Positions 56,914 to 64,000 of a stretch of 64,000 nt of DNA are shown piece by piece (position 1 is the stretch's first letter; every line of letters begins with the position of its first letter). Source of the stretch: Paucimonas lemoignei (GTDB taxonomy: Bacteria; Pseudomonadota; Gammaproteobacteria; Pseudomonadales; Pseudomonadaceae); assembly GCA_900475325.1 (NCBI GenBank), contig LS483371.1:4464001-4528000 (forward strand), given 5' to 3'. The translations under genes and the position numbers were made by a program. The notes beneath the pieces were generated by a model. It ran no database searches and was not told the origin of the DNA. It saw only the letters and a list, made by a program, of their open reading frames with translations.

Positions 56914-58095
56914 TCAAAGAACGGCGCCAGACTCACGCATTTCAGCGATCTGCTGTTCGGTGTAACCCAAGTCCTCCAACACCTGCTGACTGTCCGCCCC
57001 CAGCCTCACCCCCATGTGGCGGGGAGCCGCCAGCCCCTCGGAGAATTTCAGCGGGCAGGCGATCTGCGCCTGTGAGGTCCCATCGCCCCGTGGCACCTGG
57101 GTGACCACCTGGCGGGCCTGTAACTGGGGATGCTGGACCGCGTCTGAAAAACTCAGCACTGGTTCAACACACGCATCAATGGCGGCAAAACAGGTTTTCA
57201 GCTCCTCGAAACTGCGCCTCTCGAACTCCATCCGCAGCTCATTCTTCAGACTCGCCTGGATTTCAGGCCGCGCCGACAACCCCTGGCTCGCCAGCTCCGG
57301 GCGTTGCAACGCCTTGCACAAGGCCTGCATGAACGGCGGCTCGAGGCTGCCCACCGAAAACCACTGCCCGTCGCGGCTGCGGTAATAGTCATAAAAACTG
57401 CCGCCGTTGAGCATCTGGCCTTCCCGATCCGGCTCCACACCGCAGGCCAGATAACCGGCTCCGGCCATGGCATTGAGGCTGAACGCGCAGTCAGTCATGC
57501 TCACGTCGACGTATTGCCCCAGCCCGCTCTGCTGCCGGGCCACGACCGCCGCCAGCAGGCCGATCACCCCATGCAACGAGCCGCCTGCAACATCCGCGGC
57601 CTGAAAACCCAGAGGCAGCGGGCCGCTTTCCTTGCGGCCGGTGTGGCTGGCAATGCCCGACAACGCCAGGTAATTGATGTCATGCCCGGCCCGTTCGCGG
57701 TAGGGGCCGGTTTGGCCGTAGCCCGTGATCGCCACATAAATCAGCCGCGGGTTGAGCGCCTTGAGCACGTCATAGCCAATCCCCAGGCGCTCCATCACCC
57801 CCGGCCGAAACTGCTCCAGCACGATGTCGTACTCCATCACCAGTTGCTTGACGACCGCCAGCGCCGCGGGCTGTTTGAGGTTCAGCGCCAGGCTGCGCTT
57901 GTTGCGGTTCAGATACGCATGGCTGGCTGAGACGCCATGTTCGAAGGGCGGCAAGTCACGCAGCAAGTCCATGCGCGACGGCGATTCGATGCGCAACACG
58001 TCGGCGCCCATGTCTGCCAACAGCAGCGAAGCAAACGGCCCCGGTAATAACGTCGAGAAATCCAGCACTTTGAGGGACGACAACGGACCTTGCAT
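56914..58095 (-). CDS. CaiB/BaiF family enzyme, likely alpha-methylacyl-CoA racemase
   Basis: A 393-residue protein of the family III CoA-transferase fold. The region GYGQTGPYRERAGHDINYLALSG near 125-147 has the GHDINYLA signature of alpha-methylacyl-CoA racemases, with the catalytic His there and an Asp nearby, rather than a formyl-CoA transferase pattern. It would interconvert R and S 2-methylacyl-CoA in branched-chain or sterol side-chain breakdown. ATG at 58093-58095 has GGAGG upstream. No pathway genes adjoin it, so the physiological substrate is open. Confidence 0.85.
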   Translation of the reverse strand: MQGPLSSLKVLDFSTLLPGPFASLLLADMGADVLRIESPSRMDLLRDLPPFEHGVSASHAYLNRNKRSLALNLKQPAALAVVKQLVMEYDIVLEQFRPGVMERLGIGYDVLKALNPRLIYVAITGYGQTGPYRERAGHDINYLALSGIASHTGRKESGPLPLGFQAADVAGGSLHGVIGLLAAVVARQQSGLGQYVDVSMTDCAFSLNAMAGAGYLACGVEPDREGQMLNGGSFYDYYRSRDGQWFSVGSLEPPFMQALCKALQRPELASQGLSARPEIQASLKNELRMEFERRSFEELKTCFAAIDACVEPVLSFSDAVQHPQLQARQVVTQVPRGDGTSQAQIACPLKFSEGLAAPRHMGVRLGADSQQVLEDLGYTEQQIAEMRESGAVL

Positions 58096-58163
58096 GGCAC
58101 CTCCTTGAAGACACAGGTTCTGCCCACAGCGTAGCCAATCCACTCAGCTAAATCCCGGGCATA

Positions 58164-58190
58164 AAAAAACCCATCCGAAGATGGGTTTTT
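58164..58190 (-). terminator. Rho-independent terminator of dctA
   Basis: AAAAACCCATC, CGAA loop, GATGGGTTTTT; on the minus strand it is followed by a long T run, 30 bases after the dctA stop. Confidence 0.92.
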
Positions 58191-58220
58191 GTGTCGCTAT
58201 CGAGCAGACGCGAGCGGTGG

Positions 58221-59579
58221 TTAGACCGGCTTGCGCGTCGGGATCGGACGAGTCACCGGCTCTTCAGCCATCTCGGCAACGCCCAGATCGTCAACCGGCA
58301 TGGTGTTGTCGATTGCACGACCACCGGAAGCCAGCTCGGTTTGCAGCGTTTCGGTGTCCAGCTCGCCTACCCACTTGGCAACCACCAGGGTGGCAACAGC
58401 GTTACCCACCAGGTTGGTCAAGGCGCGGGCTTCGGACATGAAGCGGTCGATACCCAGGATCAGCGCCAGACCGGCAACCGGCAGGTGGCCAACAGCCGAC
58501 AGGGTGGCAGCCAGTACGATGAAGCCGCTACCGGTCACGCCAGCAGCACCTTTGGACGACAGCAGCAGCACCAGCAGCAGAGTGATCTGATGGGTGATGT
58601 CCATGTGGGTGTTGGTCGCCTGAGCGATGAACACGGCCGCCATGGTCAGGTAGATCGAAGTACCGTCCAGGTTGAACGAGTAGCCAGTCGGGATAACCAG
58701 GCCTACTACCGATTTCTGTGCACCCAGACGCTCCATCTTGATCAGCATGCGTGGCAGAGCGGATTCCGAAGAGGAAGTACCCAGTACGATCAGCAGTTCT
58801 TCACGGATGTACTTGATCAGCTTCAACACGCTGAAACCGTGGGCGCGGCAGATGCCACCCAGTACGATCAGCACGAACAGCACGCAGGTGATGTAGAAGC
58901 AGATCATCAACTGACCCAACTGCACCAGCGAGCTCACACCGTAGGCACCGATGGTGAACGCCATGGCACCGAAGGCACCGATAGGCGCGAGCTTCATGAT
59001 CATGTTGATGATGTTGAACATCACGTGGGCGAAGCGATCGATGAAGTCCAGGACCGGCTTGCCGTAAGCACCCAGGCGATGCAGGGCGAAACCGAAGATC
59101 ACCGAGAACATCAGCACTTGCAGGATGTCGCCGTTGGCGAATGCGCCGACGATGGTGTTCGGGATGACGTTAAGGATGAAGCCAACGATGCTCTGATCTT
59201 TGCCCGCTGTGACATAGGCAGCGATTTTCGAGGCATCCAGCGTGCTCACGTCGATGTTCATGCCGGCACCCGGCTGAACCACGTTGACCACGACCAGACC
59301 AATCAGCAGGGCGATGGTGGAAACGATTTCGAAGTACAGCAGCGCGTAGCCGCCGGTCTTGCCGACCGATTTCATGTTCTGCATGCCGGCGATACCGCTG
59401 ACGACTGTACAGAAGATGATGGGGGCAATGACCATTTTGATCAGTTTGATGAACCCGTCACCCAGCGGCTTGAGAGCCTTGCCGGTGTCCGGATAGAAGT
59501 GACCGATGAGAATACCGATCACGATGGCTACGATCACCTGGAAGTACAGGGATTTATACAGGGGCTGACGAGTCGTCAT
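58221..59579 (-). CDS. dctA: C4-dicarboxylate:cation symporter DctA
   Basis: A 452-residue inner-membrane symporter (DAACS family) for succinate, fumarate and malate. Seen: [20 protein letters not shown] at the start, [12 protein letters not shown] near 71, the serine-rich [16 protein letters not shown] near 262-277, [23 protein letters not shown] near 297-319 and [11 protein letters not shown] near 350-360. ATG at 59577-59579 is used, preceded by TGAGGAT. A sigma-54 promoter sits upstream, as expected for dctA under DctB/DctD. Confidence 0.95.
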   Translation of the reverse strand: MTTRQPLYKSLYFQVIVAIVIGILIGHFYPDTGKALKPLGDGFIKLIKMVIAPIIFCTVVSGIAGMQNMKSVGKTGGYALLYFEIVSTIALLIGLVVVNVVQPGAGMNIDVSTLDASKIAAYVTAGKDQSIVGFILNVIPNTIVGAFANGDILQVLMFSVIFGFALHRLGAYGKPVLDFIDRFAHVMFNIINMIMKLAPIGAFGAMAFTIGAYGVSSLVQLGQLMICFYITCVLFVLIVLGGICRAHGFSVLKLIKYIREELLIVLGTSSSESALPRMLIKMERLGAQKSVVGLVIPTGYSFNLDGTSIYLTMAAVFIAQATNTHMDITHQITLLLVLLLSSKGAAGVTGSGFIVLAATLSAVGHLPVAGLALILGIDRFMSEARALTNLVGNAVATLVVAKWVGELDTETLQTELASGGRAIDNTMPVDDLGVAEMAEEPVTRPIPTRKPV

Positions 59580-59640
59580 GGCATCATCCTCAAGGGTACC
59601 GTCGGCATCAATCATGTGATGCGCGAGATACCTAACGAGC

Positions 59641-59665
59641 TAACCCTCCTGCAATTGGAGGGATT
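59641..59665 (-). other. Leader stem-loop of dctA
   Basis: CCCTCC and GGAGGG (59645-59650 and 59657-59662) form a hairpin in the dctA leader, 66 bases upstream of the start; on the minus strand it presents GGAGGG. Confidence 0.5.
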
Positions 59666-59705
59666 TGTTTTGTCGGCTGCATTGAGCAGACCTGCGAGTT
59701 CTATC

Positions 59706-59720
59706 GCAAGGCGCGTGCCA
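59706..59720 (-). promoter_or_regulatory. Sigma-54 promoter of dctA
   Basis: On the minus strand the sequence is TGGCAC-GCGCC-TTGC, matching the -24/-12 consensus (TGGCAC-N5-TTGC) exactly, about 127 bases upstream of the dctA ATG. It implies RpoN-dependent activation, presumably by DctD. Confidence 0.85.
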
Positions 59721-59899
59721 ATTTTTAAAAAAACGCTGAACGCCACTCAGAACAGGGTGTCCGGGTGTTCAGGATAGTCGGCCCTGTAACAAAGTGTGGC
59801 GGATTTCCGCCGGATATGAGGAATATCAGGTAGGGAGTGGCGGGTATCCGCCTATTGAAGGGCCACCGCGATCTCTGTGAGATAAGCGGATGTAGCAAC

Positions 59900-59990
59900 G
59901 TGGGACCGGCTTTAGCCGGGAAGGCGGCATTTCAGACGATAGATACGGTATGGATGTACTGGCCTCTACCCGGCTGAAGCCGGTCCCACG
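59900..59990. repeat. REPIN, GTGGGACCGGCTTTAGCCGGGAA family
   Basis: Intact inverted pair between dctA and phoQ; the 445-base gap otherwise holds the dctA promoter. Confidence 0.92.
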
Positions 59991-60024
59991 TCGCCACATT
60001 CGCTTGCCTTAGACTGACCGTGAC

Positions 60025-61371
60025 CTAGTGGACCAGAAAATGAATCCGGAACGCCGCCCCGCCCAGTGGCGAGTCGTCCAGCGTCAGGCGCGCGTTGTAG
60101 CTTTCGATGATGTCCTTGACCACCGCCAGCCCGATGCCCTGCCCCGGGTTCTGCCGGTCCAGCCGCTCGCCGCGCTGCAGGATGCGTTCACGCTGATCCT
60201 CCGGCACGCCGGGGCCGTCGTCTTCGACGCACAACTCATCGCCTTCAGGGGTCGCGCGCAAACTGACCCGCACCTCCCCCAGGCACAGGCGATAGGCGTT
60301 TTCCAGCAGGTTGCCGAGCATCTCCAGCAACGCTCCCTCCTCCATCGGCACCACACACTCTTCGGGCAGATCCAGGGTGACGTTGACCTGCTTGTCGCGG
60401 TAGACCTTTTCCAGCGTCTTGCACAGGCTTTCCACCACCGGCCGCAGCCTCACGTGATGGCGCACCAGCCCGCTCTTGCGCAGGCTGGCACGTTGCAACT
60501 GGTAGCCGATCTGCTGGCTCATGCGCTCGATCTGCGACTGCAGAATGCGCGCCTGCTCAAGGTCTTCAGGGCGCTTGGCGATGGTTTCGCTGACGCCCTG
60601 CAACACCGCCAGCGGGGTTTTCAGACTGTGCGCCAGATCGCCCAAGGAATCGCGATAGCGAATCCGCTGCTCACGCTCGCTGGACAACAATCGGTTGAGG
60701 GAACCGGTCAGGCGCAACAATTCACTCGGGTGGCTCTCACTGAGGCTGTCTCGTGTGCCGGACTCAACCTCATCCAGCTCCTGACTCAGCCCCCGCAACG
60801 CACGCAGGCCCCAGGTCAACCCCAGCCACAGCAGCGCCAGCAGTACAACCAACGCCGCACCAAAGCCCAGATAGAGTTTTTGCCGCAGGGCGCTGACGGT
60901 TTCCTGATAACCCCGCACCGGCTGCAGCGCGACGATACTGAAGGCCGCATTGCGTCCGCCCAGCAAACGGATCTCCACGTCATACACGAAGAACTCTTCG
61001 CCGTTGGCCTCTTTGATCAAGGAGAATTCGCTGCCCTTGCCGTCGTAGCGCGGTTGGTAATCGATGTTTTCATCTTCGGTCGCCAGCGAGCGCCAGACCA
61101 GATCGCCCTGGCGGTTATAGATGTAGCCCAATAGGCGCGAACCCGGCAGGTTGAACTGCTCGCTGGGCAAGACCGAGGGCATCAGCAGGCGACCCTGTTC
61201 GACCCGGGCAGCGGAAATCAGCGTCGTCACGTCAGACGCCAGCCGCTGCTCGATGGCCCCGCGCAACGCAAGGCTGAACGCGCCTTGCAAGGCAGGCAGC
61301 ATCAACAGCATGAACACCACGGCCAGGGCCGCAGCGCCAATCAGCAAACGCAGGTGCAGCGAACGAATCAT
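60025..61371 (-). CDS. phoQ: Sensor histidine kinase, PhoQ-like
   Basis: A 448-residue membrane kinase: TM1 near 5-30, a periplasmic sensor of about 140 residues with an acidic stretch, TM2 near 170-190, HAMP, then dimerisation domain SLGDLAHSLKTPLAVLQGV (phosphohistidine near 252) and ATPase domain with LGNLLENAYRLC and GQGIGLAVVKDIIE. Length and the DLAHSLKTPL block agree with PhoQ, sensor of low magnesium and some peptides. It overlaps phoP by 4 bases, and dctA lies next along the chromosome, as in P. aeruginosa. Confidence 0.88.
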   Translation of the reverse strand: MIRSLHLRLLIGAAALAVVFMLLMLPALQGAFSLALRGAIEQRLASDVTTLISAARVEQGRLLMPSVLPSEQFNLPGSRLLGYIYNRQGDLVWRSLATEDENIDYQPRYDGKGSEFSLIKEANGEEFFVYDVEIRLLGGRNAAFSIVALQPVRGYQETVSALRQKLYLGFGAALVVLLALLWLGLTWGLRALRGLSQELDEVESGTRDSLSESHPSELLRLTGSLNRLLSSEREQRIRYRDSLGDLAHSLKTPLAVLQGVSETIAKRPEDLEQARILQSQIERMSQQIGYQLQRASLRKSGLVRHHVRLRPVVESLCKTLEKVYRDKQVNVTLDLPEECVVPMEEGALLEMLGNLLENAYRLCLGEVRVSLRATPEGDELCVEDDGPGVPEDQRERILQRGERLDRQNPGQGIGLAVVKDIIESYNARLTLDDSPLGGAAFRIHFLVH

Positions 61372-62045
61372 TTACAGCGCTCGGTAAACAGATAGCCCAG
61401 GCCGCGCACCGTTTCGATGGGTTTGAACGCCACGGTGCCTTCAATCTTGCGTCGCAAGCGCCCGACCAGCACTTCGATGACGTTCGGGTCGCGCTCTTCG
61501 TCGTCGGGGTAGAGCTGCTCCATCAGGCGTTCCTTGGGCACCACCTGCTGATGATGGCGCATCAGGTATTCAAGGATGCGGTACTCGTAGGCCGTCAGCG
61601 GCAGCGGTTGCTCGTCCAGCGAGGCCTGCTTGCGGTTCAGGTCCAGCAGCAACGGCCCGGCAATGATCGTGGAGTGGGTAAAACCGCTGGCCCGACGCAG
61701 CAAGGCATTGAGGCGCGCTTCCAGTTCTTCGAACTGAAACGGCTTGACCACGTAATCATCCGCCCCGGCGGCCAGGCCCTCGACCTTGTCCTGCCAGTTG
61801 CCACGGGCGGTCAGAATCAGGATCGGGAACACCTTGCCCGCCACACGCAGCTGGCGAATCAGCTCCAGGCCGCTGATCCCCGGCAACCCCAGGTCGATCA
61901 CCGCCAGATCATGATTGAACTGGCCGGCCTGATACAGCGCCTCTTCGCCATTGGCCACCGCCTCGACGATATGGCCCGACTCGGTCAGACGGGTCTGCAA
62001 GTGATGACGCAACAGCGCCTCATCTTCAACCACCAGCAACTTCAT
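61368..62045 (-). CDS. phoP: Response regulator, PhoP-like (OmpR family)
   Basis: A 225-residue regulator with a receiver domain (MKLLVVEDEALLRHHLQTRL, acceptor Asp in DLAVIDLGLPG near 51, Lys in VVKPFQ near 101) and an OmpR-type winged-helix DNA-binding domain (LTAYEYRILEYLMRHHQQVV, VEVLVGRLRRKI-like VIEVLVGRLRRKIEG near 189-203). The sequence is close to my memory of P. aeruginosa PhoP. It should control magnesium-limitation and envelope genes. A decayed REPIN separates it from the upstream small gene. Confidence 0.88.
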   Translation of the reverse strand: MKLLVVEDEALLRHHLQTRLTESGHIVEAVANGEEALYQAGQFNHDLAVIDLGLPGISGLELIRQLRVAGKVFPILILTARGNWQDKVEGLAAGADDYVVKPFQFEELEARLNALLRRASGFTHSTIIAGPLLLDLNRKQASLDEQPLPLTAYEYRILEYLMRHHQQVVPKERLMEQLYPDDEERDPNVIEVLVGRLRRKIEGTVAFKPIETVRGLGYLFTERCK

Positions 62046-62091
62046 GACGCTCTCCTGGGTGGGGCATTTATCATTGGTGATTGGCCAACCT

Positions 62092-62181
62092 GTGGGAGCG
62101 AATTCATTCGCGAAAGGGCCAGTCCATTCGATAGAGATTTATCGTTTGTACAACCGCCTTCCCGGATGGATCCGGTCCCAC
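62092..62181. repeat. Decayed REPIN, GTGGGAGCGAATTCATTCGCGAA family
   Basis: Left half intact; right half is altered to CTTCCCGGATGGATCCGGTCCCAC. It lies between phoP and the upstream 99-residue gene. Confidence 0.8.
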
Positions 62182-62218
62182 AGGTTCTGTGTTTATTCCA
62201 TGATCTCAGTGACAACTT

Positions 62219-62518
62219 TTAAAGCACCTGCTGCGTCGGCTTCCACTCCTGAGAGCTACCCGCCTTGGCGCTCAACACCACTGGCACCGGCTGACGCAGA
62301 TCATAATGGCCCGCCAGATTTTTCTGCGCCACCGGCAGACCGTTATAGGTGCCCTGCTGACTCAAACCCTGACCCCAGTGGCGCCGTTCGATGGCCTCGA
62401 AACGCTCGCTGGTCTTGTTGGTCGGCGCGCGCGCGAGCTCGTTGGTGTCCGCCGCCTGCGCCGCTGCGCTGCCGCCAAGAAAAGCCAAAGCCAGGAAAAA
62501 CTTGTTGAAGGTCTGCAT
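62219..62518 (-). CDS. Small periplasmic protein upstream of phoP
   Basis: A 99-residue protein with a signal peptide (about 1-22, ending AQA). The mature part ADTNELARAPTNKTSERF, then RRHWGQGLSQQGTYNGLPVAQ, is hydrophilic and Gln-rich, with no cysteine. It occupies the position of the OprH gene in P. aeruginosa (oprH-phoP-phoQ) but is not a beta-barrel and not OprH. A likely PhoP-regulated periplasmic protein; function unknown. The start is ATG at 62516-62518 with AGAGGA upstream. Confidence 0.78.
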   Translation of the reverse strand: MQTFNKFFLALAFLGGSAAAQAADTNELARAPTNKTSERFEAIERRHWGQGLSQQGTYNGLPVAQKNLAGHYDLRQPVPVVLSAKAGSSQEWKPTQQVL

Positions 62519-62577
62519 GCTGTAGTCCTCTCGCGCCGAGCGCTGTTCAGGTACCGGGCCAGACTACTGCGCGTGCC

Positions 62578-62616
62578 CTGAACCGCCCCTGAACACCGAC
62601 TGAACCTGCCCTGAAC
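62578..62616 (-). promoter_or_regulatory. Four CTGAAC direct repeats at 11-base period, probable PhoP box array
   Basis: CTGAAC occurs at 62578, 62589, 62600 and 62611, exactly 11 bases apart. On the minus strand they read (G/T)GTTCAG-N5, close to the PhoP box (T/G)GTTTA-N5-(T/G)GTTTA. They end about 60 bases upstream of the 99-residue ORF, and a TAGTCT -10-like hexamer follows near 62560-62567. Confidence 0.72.
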
Positions 62617-62768
62617 AACTGCACTCAATACATTCAGGCCAAAAGCACGCAATAACTATGTACCGCACTCACTACATTGCAGACGGCACAATGGGCTAGT
62701 CTTCTCCAGCACGACCCCTCTGCCCTGCCTATTTGCCCTACCCCTATAAAGAAAGAAAGGAGCTGACC

Positions 62769-63563
62769 ATGCGATTCTGGATTGCATTCGTGATGATGAC
62801 CCTGGCTGGCGTCGCCCAGGCGGCCATCAAGACCGAACAGATCAACTATCAAAGCGCCGACGGCACCAAGCTGGTGGGTTATTACGCCTACGACGACGCC
62901 ATCAAGGGCCAGCGCCCTGGCATCATCGTCGTCCACGAATGGTGGGGGCTGAACGAGTACGCCAAACGCCGCGCACGTGATCTGGCCGCCCTGGGCTACA
63001 GCGCCATGGCGATCGACATGTATGGCGAAGGCAAAAACACCGAACACCCGAAAGACGCCATGGCCTTCATGCAAGCCGCGTTGAAGGACAGCGACGCCGC
63101 CAACAAGCGCTTCGATGCGGGCCTTGAACAGCTCAAGAAACAGCCACAGACCAACCCCGCGAAGATCGCCGCCATCGGTTACTGCTTCGGCGGCAAGATC
63201 GTGCTCGACGCAGCCCGTCGCGGCGAAGCACTGGCGGGCGTGGTCAGCTTCCACGGTGCACTGGTCACCAACACCCCGGCCACACCGGGCGGTGTGAAAG
63301 TGCCGATGCTGGTGGAGCATGGCGCGAAAGACAGCATGGTCACGCCAGAAAACGTCACTGCCTTCAAGAATGAAATGGACAAGGCTGGGGCCGACTACAA
63401 ATTCGTCAGCCTCGCCGACGCCAAACACGGCTTCACCAACCCCGACGCCGACCGCCTCAGCCACGGCGAACACGGCGGCCCGGATATCGGCTACAACAAA
63501 GCCGCTGATGAAAGCTCGTGGAAAGATATGCAGGCGTTTCTGAAAAAGGTGTTTGGCGCTTAG
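62769..63563 (+). CDS. Dienelactone hydrolase family protein, exported
   Basis: A 264-residue alpha/beta-hydrolase with a signal peptide (MRFWIAFVMMTLAGVAQA, cleavage near 18), so probably periplasmic. The triad of dienelactone hydrolases is seen: cysteine nucleophile in IGYCFGGKIVLD near 137-148, Asp in EHGAKDSMVTPE near 182-193, and His in DAKHGFTNPDAD near 216-227. The early VVHEWWGLNEYAKRRARDLA is family-typical. ATG at 62769 follows AAAGGAG. Substrate unknown. Confidence 0.9.
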   Translation: MRFWIAFVMMTLAGVAQAAIKTEQINYQSADGTKLVGYYAYDDAIKGQRPGIIVVHEWWGLNEYAKRRARDLAALGYSAMAIDMYGEGKNTEHPKDAMAFMQAALKDSDAANKRFDAGLEQLKKQPQTNPAKIAAIGYCFGGKIVLDAARRGEALAGVVSFHGALVTNTPATPGGVKVPMLVEHGAKDSMVTPENVTAFKNEMDKAGADYKFVSLADAKHGFTNPDADRLSHGEHGGPDIGYNKAADESSWKDMQAFLKKVFGA

Positions 63564-63577
63564 CAGCACCGGTTCCC

Positions 63578-63650
63578 TGTAGGAGCTGCCGGAGGCTGCG
63601 AAGGCAATGGGCCTGACACAACGCCTTCGCAGCCTTCGGCAGCTCCTACA
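63578..63650. repeat. REPIN, GTAGGAGCTGCCGAAGGCTG family
   Basis: Inverted pair, TGTAGGAGCTGCCGGAGGCTGCGAAGGC ... GCCTTCGCAGCCTTCGGCAGCTCCTACA, between the hydrolase and PPTase genes. Confidence 0.9.
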
Positions 63651-63715
63651 GGTCGGTGCCTGGCAGCAAGCACTGCAACTTCACAATCCCCCCTTCCCCC
63701 GGCAAAATGCCGCCC

Positions 63716-64000
63716 ATGACTCAAACCATCGCGCTACCAGCCTGCTGCCCCGCTCTCACCCATCACTGGCCCCTGCCTCACGCGCTGGCGAATGTGGCGT
63801 TGGTCAGCGGGAACTTCGACCCGGCCAAACTGCTGGAAGGCGACTTCCCGCGTTGCGCCATTGAGCCACCGGCCAGCATTCAGCGCTCCGTCGCCAAACG
63901 CCAGACCGAGTTTCTCGCAGGTCGACTGTGCGCACGTGCCGCCCTGATACAACTGGAGGGTCGCGACTGGGTGCCCGACATGGGCGAAGACCGCGCACCG
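63716..64000 (+). CDS. pcpS: 4'-phosphopantetheinyl transferase (EntD/PcpS type), 3' end cut by window
   Basis: The first 95 residues of a PPTase, which loads the phosphopantetheine arm on carrier proteins. ATG at 63716. The visible block AIEPPASIQRSVAKRQTEFLAGRLCARAAL near 48-77 is the EntD-family signature (KRxxEFLAGRxCARxAL). The catalytic acidic residues lie downstream, outside the window. In P. aeruginosa the homologue PcpS is the single PPTase for both fatty-acid and secondary-metabolism carriers and sits next to a dienelactone hydrolase gene; orthology is inferred from this. Confidence 0.87.
   Translation, partial: MTQTIALPACCPALTHHWPLPHALANVALVSGNFDPAKLLEGDFPRCAIEPPASIQRSVAKRQTEFLAGRLCARAALIQLEGRDWVPDMGEDRAP

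Noticed and set aside
58191..59777. 528-residue open frame antisense to dctA
   Set aside because: dctA is clearly coding; the antisense frame is Gln/His/Asp-rich with no recognisable domain.

Overview
The window is a piece of a Pseudomonas chromosome, most likely from the fluorescens/putida side of the genus rather than P. aeruginosa. I infer this from the GC-rich codon use, the gene content and order (gacS-cysM-rlmD-relA-mazG, purM-purN, phoP-phoQ, a cob cluster, gbuA-gbuR), and the very high density of REP/REPIN palindromes typical of that group. Almost every gene is core metabolism. No phage, plasmid, transposase, CRISPR array, rRNA or tRNA gene was recognised. Both ends of the window cut genes: trhO on the left and a phosphopantetheinyl transferase gene on the right.

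Layout. 0-16.6 kb: trhO, bolA, a DUF2059 gene, fumC with an oxidoreductase, a DMT transporter, tapT, gbuR/gbuA (guanidinobutyrate use), an acyl-carrier-like ORF, a newly called 42-residue ORF, a second DMT transporter, rmuC, small hypothetical genes, a FadL-type porin and a periplasmic glutathione-peroxidase homologue. 16.7-27.6 kb: an MFS transporter with an overlapping 39-residue ORF, then a leftward run cobO-cobB-bluB-cbiB-cobD-cobQ-cobU-cobT-cobC-cobS headed by a cobalamin riboswitch. It covers the late steps from cobyrinate a,c-diamide formation and corrinoid adenosylation through nucleotide-loop assembly. 27.7-39.5 kb: a lipoprotein sugar-dehydrogenase homologue, two NlpC/P60 peptidases, a sirtuin overlapping hda, perM, a DUF2066 gene, purM-purN and a DUF3108 gene. 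39.5-50.8 kb: DUF2058, mazG, relA, rlmD, cysM, gacS, ldhA and two small genes. 51.4-64 kb: a TlpA lipoprotein, arsC-wrbA-DUF2069, a glycosylase, ttcA, Yip1 and SprT proteins, an AMACR-like CoA-transferase-family enzyme, dctA, phoQ-phoP with a small periplasmic protein where P. aeruginosa has oprH, a dienelactone hydrolase and the start of the PPTase gene.

The least expected structure is non-coding. Three copies of an 800-base compound palindrome (856-1680, 29131-29917, 33016-33833) each have two mirror-image arms of local hairpins. Across the six arms the hairpin stems change sequence while keeping base pairing, which is a covariation signal for a selected fold. Each copy carries a REPIN and a short variable tandem repeat at the same place in its core. 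Other points are a four-fold 11-base direct repeat upstream of the phoP region, a sigma-54 promoter for dctA, a duplicated gene 3' end, a carrier-like protein without its serine, and tiny ORFs missed by length cut-offs.
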